From contig CM061227.1 of NCBI GenBank assembly GCA_030844895.1, positions 71,488,593 to 71,552,592 on the forward strand: DNA of 64,000 nt, written 5' to 3'. The notes below the pieces were generated by a model that was not told the origin of the DNA, did not search any database, and worked only from the letters and a program-made list of their open reading frames with translations. Origin of the DNA: Ambrosia x helenae. Lineage: Eukaryota > Streptophyta > Magnoliopsida > Asterales > Asteraceae. Position 1 is the first letter of the stretch; every line of letters begins with the position of its first letter. This document shows, piece by piece, positions 1 to 10,212 of this stretch. The position numbers and the translations under genes are program-made.

Positions 1-274
1 TATTTATACTTTGCTGAATGTTACTGTTTTGTCATGTTTTGATTTGTATCAATTTGGCTTCACAAACGGCTTATCTGACCTTGAAGTGGATTTTAACCAA
101 TCCAAGTATGTTAGCATAGATCCGTATTTGACATTTGGTATAATATATCGATGATAAGTTGTTAAGCAGAGCATCAACCAATATGAATGTTAGTTATATT
201 TATTATTAATTTATAGAATAACATATAGCATTGGGTATAATGTAAACTTATTTATATAACATAATTATTATTAG

Positions 275-442
275 GTTTTACACTTATCAAAATGTTGGTG
301 CTTCTTCAAATGAAACGCTTGCTCATGGCACATCATTGTTTCCTTGTAGTTCATGCTACGAAAAAGGTTGTTTTGTGACTTATATGTGTATTTTCTTTAA
401 TATTAAATTATTGATTTTATTTGTTAAATTGTTTATTACTTT

Positions 443-473
<31 letters not shown>

Positions 474-603
474 TAAAATTTTGTTTAGTTCGTACGTTTT
501 ACAGATTTAACAAACGGATGGAAAACTTGGCTATTGGAAATGGACTGATGTCATTGATGTTGATCTTCTAGCTGATAAGGATGTTAACTTTATTAATAAT
601 TAG
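275..603 (+). pseudogene. 3' end of an unidentified multi-exon gene family (two exons)
   Basis: I do not recognise the product. Two short open segments are bounded by splice-like signals: about 275-366 (preceded by ATTATTAG, followed by GTTGTT) and about 505-603 (preceded by TTTTACAG, ending in TAG). The last segment encodes a tail with YWKWTD and DVDLL. This resembles the terminal exon at 14540-14629 (RWKWND, DVDMFY), so the two loci look like paralogous 3' ends. The alignment needs one frameshift near 528-532, which is why it is called broken. The upstream part lies outside the window. AT-rich introns separate the segments. No domain can be named. Confidence 0.4.
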
Positions 604-1919
604 ATCAACTTCATTACTATGTTTAGTTTCTAAAATTGTTGTGGTACTTTGGGTTTATATTATTTTTGTTATATGTATATTTGGTGTTTTTTTAGGTCTT
701 CATGTACAAACCGTCGGCCATTTTGTTCACTTCATTATTTTTTTTCGCTTATATGATACGAATGAGCTATTATCTATGTTTTGTGATGCTAAATTGAATC
801 ATATTAGTTTTATGTTGTATTTAAATATCCATATAAGTTTGATAAAGCAGCTGGGTTTTTAATCAAAACTAAAACATTGACGTTTGTTATTTGGTGATGC
901 TTATATCAAGATGTTATTATACTTTATATTGTTGGCGATGTTTTATTAGGTTGTTTGTAAACAATGTTAATTTTTTTAGTTTTTTTTGAGTATTATGCCA
1001 ATTTATGTTTAATGTATTTTGTTATATTTTATGGTTATTGAGCTTAATGTTTATTTAAAATGGGTATAATTGTACATACATTTTAATAATTTGAAAATAT
1101 ACATTTGTCGTAATTGGTGTACAAATATACAACACATTTAAATTGTTTGTTTTAACTCAGTTAATTACATAGTATTTTTTTAACATCTGATTGACATTAT
1201 AAGTGAGTAGCTAGTGATTCATCAGTTATTTGAAAATACTGACTGATCAGTTATGTCTTCATTAAAATTTAAGGACTTAAAGTATATTATTATTTAAGTT
1301 AGTATATAAAAAAAAAAATATATATATATATATTAAAAAAAAATAAATAAGAACTGACGTTAATGTTTTTTTTTTTAAAATTGGTATAAATTTACAGACA
1401 TTTTAAAAATTGGAAATATAGATTTGGCCTAAATGGTGTACAAATAAACATCACATTTAAGTTGTTTTTAATTCAGTAATTTTGTGTAATTTTTTAACAT
1501 CTGATGAAAATTTTTTAGTGAATTATCTACTGATTCATCAGTTATTTGGAACTACTGACAGTTCATTTATGTCTTCGTTCGGATAATTAAGGAATTAAAG
1601 TTTATTATTATTATTATTATTTAAGTTAGTATAAACAAAATAAACATATATATATATATATTAAAAAAATAATAATAAGAAACTGTCTAGGCAGTTGTCT
1701 AGGTATTTATTTAAGGTGAACGTGGGGTTAGCAAAAAGCTGATATCTTTGTTTGTTATCACAATACAGAGTTGTTTCTCATATCCCAACATTCAAAACAA
1801 ATGGTGAAAAATCACAATCAAAACGATGATGCATTTTTCTTCCTTTTGTCTTTTGTATGCTAATTTTGTTTTTATATTTTAACCACTTCGTAATATATTA
1901 TTCCATCTTGAATTCACAG
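604..1919. other. AT-rich intergenic stretch with a near-duplicate segment and TA microsatellites
   Basis: No gene is supported here. The stretch at about 1080-1340 is echoed at about 1380-1670: both contain a phrase like ATACAnnTTTAAnAATTTGnAAATATA, then CATCAGTTATTTG, then a TA-rich run. This is an approximate direct repeat of about 300 bp. TA runs lie at about 439-470 (just upstream), 1315-1335 and 1648-1665. The open frame at 581-862 has no coding character. Confidence 0.5.
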
Positions 1920-2520
1920 GCAATGGTTGAAGAGACTGAAAGTCAGTACATGTTGCATGAGATCGATCAAACAACTGAAGAAGATGAGCATCATCACAAG
2001 CTGCCAGAAGTAAGTAATGTTATATGTTAGTTGTTATTACCTAAAGTTACATTTACGTTAATTTATTATACTTTCTATTGAAGGTGGACTCAATTCCGAA
2101 TGTTGAAAAGGATACTTTTGAAGCAAAGGTTCTTAAATTACCATATAACTTAGTTGTATACTTGCAATTTATTTAGTTTGTTTTTTTTTTTTTTTTATTT
2201 TTTTTTATACAGGTTGATGCGTGTTAATGCGGATGTTACTGATTTTAGTGAGAATTTTAGTACGTGTGAATTTTTTTTTTTTAATCCTAGTTGGATAGCT
2301 TGGAAAGTGACAATGAACGTCCTGTATCTGTTGTGGAAAGCAATTTTGGAGATGATATATATTTCACGAGTGTTGACGACGAGATGCGTAAAGTTATATT
2401 GGAACATAATATAACTAAAGATTTTGAAGATGACTTGGATGATACTGTTGACTCTCTGGATTCTTTTTTTAAGAACTTCAACATTCCACGAGTTGGAATT
2501 CGCTCTTGTAACAGAGTTGT
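1920..2520 (+). CDS. Exons of an unidentified acidic protein, split by the gypsy insertion
   Basis: Four consecutive open segments with plant splice signals are visible: about 1920-2009 (after TTCACAG, before GTAAGT), 2084-2128 (after AAG, before GTTCTT), 2213-2270 (after TACAG) and 2291-2515 (after CCTAG). The encoded residues are strongly acidic, rich in E, D and S, with stretches such as TTEEDEHHH and DFEDDLDDTVD. No known domain is apparent. The same style of acidic short exons resumes at 13350-14629 on the other side of the gypsy element (2947-12807). One interpretation is a single gene interrupted by that element; two adjacent paralogues are equally possible. The start codon at 1922-1924 is a guess. 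Confidence 0.4.
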
Positions 2521-2941
2521 CCCATTCCGTTTATTTAAATTCAGTTTTGTTATCGTTTATCATGCATGTTTGTTAAATGAGTTGTAATGTATTTATTCAT
2601 TTGGAACCTTTTAGTGTTAGTATGTTATGTGAGTTTGGTTGGATATGCAATACAATTTTTAATATAGGATATGGTTGACTATTGTTACATATGTTGGCCA
2701 GTTGTGTTTATTTGCTAATTAACAAATGCAATTTAAAAGTACAAGTGCGTAAAGAAGTCCTTGGATAATATGTAAAAATCTGATAATTTTACTGAACATC
2801 CTATATTATAAGTCTATCTTACCTGTTTTTTATGTTGTTATATATTTCAAATTATGTTGTTATTAAATTATTGGTTTATATTTTAGTATGTACAATTAAA
2901 TTAAATTTAGAAACTTAATTTAGCACGCCTAAATAATATTG

Positions 2942-2946
2942 TGTAT
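2942..2946. repeat. Left target-site duplication (TGTAT) of gypsy copy 1
   Basis: TGTAT at 2942-2946 abuts the LTR start TGTGACACCC and is matched exactly by TGTAT at 12808-12812 after the LTR end GTGTGACA. Confidence 0.9.
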
Positions 2947-5535
2947 TGTGACACCCGCATGTTTGGCTTAAACATATTAGTAACATCTAAGTCTACCTTA
3001 GCGAGAAACGTTTATAAACAAACTTAACTGGGTTAGTTGAGTCGGGTCAAGTTAGGATTGTCCAGGTACAATGATCTGGAGGATCATTGGGAGTTGTTTT
3101 GGTAATACACTAGTACCGGGTTCCGTTGTTGGTGACATTACATGAACTAATTAGGTATATGTGTAGATTATGGTCGTGTGGTGGATTATATACATAGATG
3201 TGTTTAAATGATGGGTAAATGATTATCTATGCTTAAATATGTCAAATATAGATTAAGGATGCATGCTTATGTGTCATGATGTGTTAGAATGCGTTAAACA
3301 CGACAAACTAGAAAATTAGTTAAAAAGGAGTTCTGGTTCGACCACTTCGAGTGGTCGAAGGAGAACAATTGCCTGGTTCGACCGTTTGTAAATGGGCGAA
3401 CATGAGAAGTGGAATTGAAAGAATTCCCTTCGACCAGGACAGGGCTCATTCGACCCTGTGGAAGGGTCGAAGGAGGCCACCTTCGACCATTGAAATGGGG
3501 CGAAGGAGGATTAGTATAAATACCAACCTTTGTCATTTTTCATCATTTCACAAACCCTAACCATCCCAAAACGCTCTCAAACGATCTTAATCACTAAGGA
3601 AGAGTTTTTGCTCTTTTTTTTTTCTTCATAATCTATCCTATCTACAACATCTAAACAAGAATCCAAGGTGTGTTCTTAATCCTAAACCTTTTTAAAAGCA
3701 TTTTAATTCGTTTTCATCTAACCCTAATTGTCGGATCTGTTCTAAGGGTGTTTTTATGATTAAAAACCTTTTAAACATCTTTCTAAATCAAAACATTATC
3801 ATTAACATAGGTTTCATGGTGAATAACATATGTAAATTGTGTATTATGTGGTGTTATGTGTTGTTCAATGATTTGCTGCTATATCTATGATAGAAACATG
3901 ATATAGGATTGCTATTGATGCTAGATTATTATGGTTAGGGTTAGGAATGGATATGATGATATTATGGGTATTTGGGGATTTTAACGAATCTAGACTTGAT
4001 GCATGATATTTATGATCAATAGAATTGATAAGAAAAGATCGAACACTCGACAAACTGAGCATTTCAAGTTGAATATGAATCAATTTCAAAAGTTTCCAAA
4101 TTGGGTAAATTATTCATGCATGAAAGTGATGTTTCCATAATCTTTACCATTTTGGGAAAGGGCTGAAACGGACGTATTATCGGGGGAAATCAGTGGGGTT
4201 TTGTAGGGATAAGTTATCCATGCTTGACTGTTGTGTTTGATGATGTTTCGAGTCATTTTGAATGTGTTTGAAGCGTTTTTAGGAAAATTTGCACAACAGG
4301 GGCGAACCTGGCCTCCTTCGACCGATCGAAGGTGCGAAGGTGGGAATCCATGGTCGAACCTGGGTTTTGTTGGGCGAACGTGGTAAAACGGGCGAAGGAG
4401 GCATCAAACACGGTCGAACGAAATGTAAAACGGGCGAAGGAGACTGAAAACGGGCGAAGGAGACTTAAAACTGACTGGTTCGACCGTTCTGATGCAGAAA
4501 TGAGATTTTTGATATAAACTAAGTGTTTTATGCTTGAACCTTGTGTGTAATCTATGTGTATTGATTAGTTAGGGTAATGGGTCACCAACGGGATGTCGGG
4601 TCGGTCTAGTGTGTCGGTTAAACATTCAAACACGTTTTAAAACATACTTGGATGCGATCTGGACAATCGGGGACTAGATAACCTTATGGTTATTAGTCGG
4701 AACACTTATGTGAACATTTTGATAGATCTCCGGTAGAGGGATTATCAAGGGCTAAACATCTTTACTTGAAATCGAAGAACGCTATTTAAGGTGAGTTCAC
4801 GACCCCACTTTTACTGCTTTTAACTTTTGGGGGAGAAAACATGCGCTAAACTATTTTGGTAACATATGTCATACTATGGTTTTAACTTTGTATTGCTATA
4901 CGATCTTTGGAAGTCCCGGGGGAAACCATGAATGTGCGGGGATGCACAACGGGGGAAATGTGGATAGATCTATTGGGCGTGACCTGCCCCACTCGTCGGC
5001 TTGGAGGGCCGGGCGGGTGCATATTGTCTTGAACAGGAACATTGGTATCATGCTGAACATACGGGCTGCTTAAACATGCTAAACATTGCTAAACGTGTCT
5101 AGTAATGGTTTCCAATCGTAGTAGTAATAAAACATACGCCTAGCTAGCGTACTTGGTAACATTGATATAGTATGGACATGGTAACGTTTTGGTAACATAT
5201 TGAACAAACCTGTGAACTCACCAGCATTATATGTTGACATCTTTTTGGCATGTTTTTCTCAGGTCGCTAAGGTAGCAACAAATGGAACTAGGCGCAGGGT
5301 CTGCATTGGCGTCTAGGCAGAGTTGCACGTTTTGTAATAAAAGTGTTTTGAATAACTTTTGGGATGATAGCATAGTTGATTAAATGCTACTTAAACGCTT
5401 CCGCTTATAAAATTGTTGGTTATGTCTCTTTACGTTTTTCATATAGAGTTGGTTATTGTGATTGTTGACTTGGATCCTGGTTTGTCATGCGCCTCGCGGT
5501 AAAACCCCCGCAAGTGGAAATTTGAGGATGTTACA
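2947..5535 (+). repeat. 5' LTR of gypsy copy 1
   Basis: Starts TGTGACACCC and ends GATGTTACA, beside the PBS. The TATA-like TATAAATA at 3515-3522 is preceded by a dense cluster of GGTCGAA/GGGCGAA words in both orientations (3335-3510). A second cluster lies at about 4303-4490. A GC-rich block at about 4894-5034 is conserved among all the related LTRs here. With the promoter at 3515, about 2 kb of the LTR would be transcribed leader. The small open frames inside it are not considered genes. Confidence 0.93.
3515..3522 (+). promoter_or_regulatory. TATA box of the 5' LTR promoter
   Basis: TATAAATA lies immediately downstream of the GGTCGAA/GGGCGAA word cluster. The same arrangement recurs at 10784-10791 in the 3' LTR and, on the minus strand, at about 56753-56760 in gypsy copy 2. 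Confidence 0.7.
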
Positions 5536-5537
5536 GA

Positions 5538-5550
5538 TGGTATCAGAGCC
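5538..5550 (+). other. Primer binding site (initiator Met-tRNA type) of gypsy copy 1
   Basis: TGGTATCAGAGCC begins two bases after the 5' LTR. This is the usual plant PBS complementary to the 3' end of initiator tRNA-Met. Confidence 0.9.
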
Positions 5551-5807
5551 ACTCTGTGCCGTTCGGGATGGTGGGTGCACACCTCATCTGGGACGATGAG
5601 AACTCTAACAGGGGGTGAATGTGACACCCCAGGAACACACCTCATCAGGGACGACGTGACTCTAACACGGGTGAATGTGACACCCCAGGAAAATCCCACA
5701 TCGCCGTGGCCAGGAGAGATCCTTGGTTCATAAGTAATGTCTTGCCTCTTAAATCACCAATGCGTTTTGGGGCTTAATGTTAGTGGATGAGAGGAGACTC
5801 CACAGTA
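5551..5807 (+). other. Foreign LTR-like segment replacing the 5' part of gag
   Basis: Copy 2 has leader and gag sequence at this position. Copy 1 instead has an imperfect tandem duplication of about 55-60 bp. Each unit ends in a PPT-plus-LTR-start-like string (GGGTGAATGTGACACCCCAG, ending near 5634 and 5688). It is followed by text typical of plant LTR starts (AAATCCCACATCG, GTTCATAAGT, GCGTTTTGGGG). Homology to copy 2 gag resumes at about 5808. The segment therefore looks like a rearrangement with the 3' end of another LTR element. Confidence 0.6.
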
Positions 5808-6815
5808 CTGTCCTGCTGGGGACCGGGTGAAGTATGCTACTGCGACATTTGAGGGGCCTGCACTGTCATGGTGGAATGCTACTACTCAGAACATGGGATT
5901 GGGGAGGCTATTGCTATGCCTTGGGCGGAGTTTGTGCAGCTGTTGAGAGGTGAGTACTGTCCGAGAGAGGAGATACAGAAGTTGGAACATGAGGTCTGGA
6001 GTTACAAGATGGTTGGGTCTGAGATTGAGGAATACACTGTGAGGAGGAATGAGCTGGCGGTGTTGTGTCCTGATTTGCACACACCCGAGTACAGGAGGAT
6101 CGAGCACTATGTGTCTGGACTAGTGCCCGAGATAGCTGGATTGGTGGCTGCTGGGAATCTTCCCACTATTGCTGAAGTTGTCCGATCAGCTCATCGGATG
6201 ACTAACCTGAAGGTGGCAGAAGGCGTTTTGCCACCCAAGGGTGCTGCTGTGAAGATTGCTGAGGGGAACAAGAGGAAGTGGGATAGTGTGGGGAAGAGTG
6301 TGGTGCCAGCTCAGCCGGCGAAGAAGTTTGATTCATCTGGGTCTTCTTCTGGGCAGAAGACGGGTGGGTATGTTGGGAAGCATCCCAAGTGCAACAAGTG
6401 TGGTTTTCACCATTCTGGGGGTTGTGATAGGGCTCGTTGTCATCGGTGCCATCAGTTGGGGCACCATGCTAAGGATTGCAAGGTGGCACTAACCCCAACT
6501 CAGACTCCTGCGGCTACTTCTGCTCCTGCTGCCCAGGGAACTCAGGGGAGGCAGGGGTGTTATAACTGTGGTGACACGGGACATTTCAAGCGTGACTGTC
6601 CCAAGCTGAAACAGGGCAAAAATGGGAAGAACGGGAACGGTAACGGGAACAACGGCGGCGGAGGCAGAACTGCACGTGCTTTCGTCATTGGATCTGCGGA
6701 GGCTAGGCAGGATCCAGACACAGTTACCGGTACGTTCCTCCTTAATGATCGCTATGTTTCTGTCTTGTTTGATTCTGGTGCCGATAAGAGTTTCGTATCT
6801 TTGGATGTTAGTTGA
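5808..6815 (+). pseudogene. gag: gag with zinc knuckles and start of protease, N-terminally truncated (gypsy copy 1)
   Basis: This encodes the capsid-type region and nucleocapsid of the gypsy element. The open frame from 5868 aligns from EAIAMPWAEF onward with copy 2 Gag. It carries a Cys/His-rich segment (CNKCGFHH, about 6388), then two CX2CX4HX4C knuckles (CHRCHQLGHHAKDC at about 6438-6479 and CYNCGDTGHFKRDC at about 6558-6599) that bind RNA during packaging. The frame ends within the protease, just after the catalytic DSGAD motif, at a TGA at 6813-6815 where copy 2 has CGA. The upstream homologous segment (5808-5900) is in another frame because of a one-base loss near 5893-5908. The gag 5' part is missing. 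Confidence 0.88.
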
Positions 6816-8117
6816 TTGCTAGATATAGTACCCACACCTTTAGAGGCTAAGTACTTAATAGAATTGGCCGATGGTAAGAAAATCGAAGCGACACACACCC
6901 TTAGGGAATGTCGCTTGGAACTGTCGGGTTTGTCTTTCCCCATTGACCTTATGCCGGTGCCCCTGGGTAGTTTTGATGTCGTGGTCGGCATGGATTGGTT
7001 ATCGTTGTATCGCGCGGAGATCGTTTGTTTTGACAAGGTTATTCGGATCCCTCTCCCTGATGGAGAGATCCTTTCGGTTCGTGGCAAGAAAACCGGTGCT
7101 CCGCTGAGTATCATTTCTAGCATGAAAGCCCGTAAGTATCTTCGGAAGGGCTGTTCGGCCATTCTGGCACTTGTTAACGTTTCTACTGACGATGAGAAGA
7201 AGATCGAGGATATTCCGGTGGTTCGTGACTTTTCTGATGTGTTTCCTGATGATTTACCTGGTCTTCCTCCCCATCGTCAGGTTGAGTTTGGTATCGATCT
7301 TACTCCGGGCGCAGCTCCTATTGCCCGAGCTCCGTATCGTCTTGCACCTCCCGAGATGCAAGAGTTGTCCAGCCAGTTACAGGAACTCTTGGAAAAGGGT
7401 TTCATCCGACCGAGTTCTTCCCCGTGGGGAGCTCCTATTTTGTTTGTGAAGAAGAAGGATGGAAGTCTTCGTATGTGTATTGATTATCGCGAGCTGAACA
7501 AAGTGACCATCAAGAATCGTTACCCTCTTCCTCGCATTGATGATCTCTTTGACCAGCTTCAGGGCTCCAGCTACTATTCGAAGATTGATTTACGGTCCGG
7601 TTATCACCAGTTGCGCGTCAGGGAAGCTGACATTCAGAAGACTGCTTTTCGCACTCGTTATGGCCATTTTGAGTTCTTGGTCATGCCTTTTGGTCTCACT
7701 AACGCACCGGCGGTGTTCATGGATTTAATGAACCGCGTTTTTAAACCTTACCTTGATAAGTTCGTCATCGTGTTCATTGATGATATTCTAATTTATTCCA
7801 AGAACAAGGCGGATCATGAGGAACACCTGCGGTTGGTCTTGGAACTTTTGAGACAGGAGCAGTTGTATGCTAAGTTCTCAAAGTGTGATTTTTGGTTACG
7901 AGAAGTTCAATTCCTAGGGCATGTGGTGAACGAACTGGGAATTCATGTCGATCCGGCTAAGATCGAAGCTATTAAAGACTGGGAAGCACCAAAGACGCCA
8001 TCTGAGGTGCGGCAATTCCTAGGTCTTGCGGGTTACTATCGTCGCTTTATTGAGGGATTTTCGAAGATCGCTCAACCCCTCACTGCTCTTACCCAGAAGG
8101 ACCGAAAGTTCGACTAG
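6816..8117 (+). pseudogene. pol: pol part 1: protease remainder and reverse transcriptase (gypsy copy 1)
   Basis: This frame continues directly from the gag-protease stop. The first part is the C-terminal side of the aspartic protease (DVVVGMDWL). The RT follows from about 7240: the LEKGFIRPSSSPWGAP segment, the FVKKKDGSLRMCIDYRELN motif, and catalytic FIDD at about 7774-7785 followed by ILIYSK. It ends at a TAG (8115-8117) where copy 2 has TGG, just before RNase H. RT copies packaged RNA into DNA inside cytoplasmic particles. Both flanking stops are single transitions relative to copy 2, so the polyprotein is otherwise well preserved. Confidence 0.92.
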
Positions 8118-10076
8118 GATGAACCACAAGAATCAGCATTTCAGATGCTGAAGCTTAAACTTTGTTCTGCACCTATCTTGTCCTTGCCAGAGGGTACGGA
8201 TGACTTTGTTGTGTACTGTGACGCTTCTATTCGTGGTCTCGGTTGTGTGTTGATGCAACGCGGGAAGGTTATTGCTTATGCTTCTCGTCAACTCAAAGTT
8301 CATGAGAAGAACTACACTACTCATGACTTAGAACTGGGTGCGGTAGTCTTTGCGTTGAAAATCTGGAGACATTACTTGTACGGTACCAAGTGTGAAGTAT
8401 ATACCGATCACAAGAGTCTTCAGCATATTTTCGACCAGAAGGTGTTGAACATGCGGCAGCGTCGCTGGGTTGAACTCCTGAACGATTATGACTGTGCCAT
8501 CAAATACCATCCTGGCAAGGCGAACGTTGTGGCGGACGCCTTAAGCAGGAAGGAGTCTGCGAATCCTCATCGTGTTCGAGCCTTACAGCTCACCATTCAT
8601 TCGTCGTTGCCTGACCAAATCCGTTCTGCACAGTTGGAAGCTTTGAAGGAGGAAAACCTTAAGGCTGAAACTATGCACAGTGCTGACAAGCATCTTGAGC
8701 TCAGGACCGATGGCTTACACTATTTTGCGGGACGTGTTTGGGTCCCATTGTTCGGGGGATTGCGTGAGCTTGTTTTGGATGAAGCTCACAAATCCCGGTA
8801 TTCTATTCACCCTGGCTCCGATAAGATGTATCCGGATTTGAAGATACTTTATTGGTGGCCAAACATGAAAGCTGATATAGCTTCTTACGTCAGCAAATGT
8901 TTGACTTGTGCTAAAGTCAAGGTGGAGTATCAGAGGCCGTCTAGTCTCCTACAACAACCAGAGGTTCCGGAATGGAAGTGGGAGCGAATCACGATGGATT
9001 TTGTCACCAAACTGCCAAGGTCACCTAGTGGTTATGATATGATCTGGGTGATTGTTGACCGGCTGACAAAATCGGCACGTTTTATACCTATTAAGGAAAC
9101 CGATGGACTCGAGCGGTTGGCTCGACTTTACCTTAAGGAGGTGGTTGCTCGGCACGGGGTGCCTGTTTCTATTATCTCTGATCGTGATTCTCGTTTCGCT
9201 TCGCGTTTCTGGAAGGCTCTGCACAAGGCTTTGGGTACTCGGTTGGATATGAGTACGGCTTATCATCCGCAAACTGATGGACAGAGTGAGCGGACGATTC
9301 AAACCTTAGAAGACATGCTTCGGGCATGTGTTATCGATTTTGGCAAAAGTTGGGAGATCCACCTACCCTTAGTAGAGTTCTCTTACAACAACAGCTATCA
9401 CTCTAGCATCAAGGCAGCTCCGTTCGAGGCTCTTTACGGACGGAAATGTCGATCACCACTTTGTTGGGCCGAGGTGGGCGAGAGCCAGCTCACTGGTCCG
9501 GAACTTGTGTACGAAACTTCGGAGAAAATCGTACAGATCCGTCAACGTTTGGCTGCTGCACGGGATCGTCAGAAGAGCTATGCCGATCGCCGTCGAAAAC
9601 CTTTAGAGTTCCAGGTTGGGGACATGGTACTTCTGAAAGTTTCACCATGGAAGGGCGTCATACGCTTTGGAAAGCGTGGCAAGCTTAACCCTCGTTATGT
9701 CGGACCATTCGCAATCCTGGATCGGATTGGACCGGTGGCATACAGACTTGACTTACCGGCGGAGCTCAGTAGTGTGCACAACGTCTTCCATGTGTCTAAC
9801 TTGAAGAAGTGCTTGGCTGATGAATCTCTCATTATACCACTGGAGGAGATCAAGGTTGATGATCGTCTTCGCATTGTGGAGGAACCTGTCGAGATTCTCG
9901 ACTACAAGATTCGTAGCCTTCGTCGGAGTAAAATCCGCATCGCTAAAGTCCGTTGGAACTCGAACCGTGGACCGGAGTTCACATGGGAACGGGAGGATCA
10001 GATGAAAGCTAAGTATCCTCATCTTTTTCCGAAGTGCGCGTTTGAATCGAGGCATGTTACTGCAGAAGCGGAATGA
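8118..10076 (+). pseudogene. pol: pol part 2: RNase H, integrase and chromodomain-like tail (gypsy copy 1)
   Basis: Homology continues in frame after the TAG at 8115. RNase H has its catalytic DAS (VVYCDASIRGLG), the TDHKSL segment and DALSR at about 8535. The integrase HHCC zinc domain is at about 8785-8925 (HKSRYSIHPG to CLTCAKVK). The core has MDF, the SDRDSRF segment and AYHPQTDGQSERTIQ with the catalytic Glu. A GPF..RIG...YRLDLP segment leads into a C-terminal PVEILDYKIRSLR...FTWERED module typical of chromoviral chromodomains, which direct insertion to heterochromatin. The frame ends in TGA at 10074-10076, 136 bp before the 3' LTR. This part has no internal stops. Confidence 0.92.
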
Positions 10077-10088
10077 ATCTCGGGTCGA

Positions 10089-10212
10089 GATTCCTTTCAA
10101 CGTGGGGATGATGTGACATCCGGTAATTTTCTTTTCGTTCTGTTCTTTTTGTTTCCTTCTTTTGGGGCTTTGCGCAATTTTCGGGACGAAAATTCTTTCA
10201 ACGTGGGGATGA
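10089..10212 (+). other. Duplicated polypurine tract / LTR-start module and the used PPT
   Basis: The string CAACGTGGGGATGATGTGACA occurs with minimal change twice, 101 bp apart: once ending at about 10117 (followed by TCCGG) and again straddling the real LTR start at 10213 (followed by CCCGG). The second GTGGGGATGA (10203-10212) is the PPT adjoining the LTR. Copy 2 shows the same duplication at about 57320-57450, so it is a family trait and not a local accident. Confidence 0.75.

Noticed and set aside
3294..3560. Overlapping frames in the LTR word cluster
   Set aside because: Open on both strands because of the repeated GGTCGAA words; no coding evidence.
4876..5073. 65-aa frame through the conserved LTR block, also at 12148, 55199 and (broken) 15893
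   Set aside because: It lies inside the LTRs, is short and has no recognisable domain; conservation is better explained at the DNA or RNA level.
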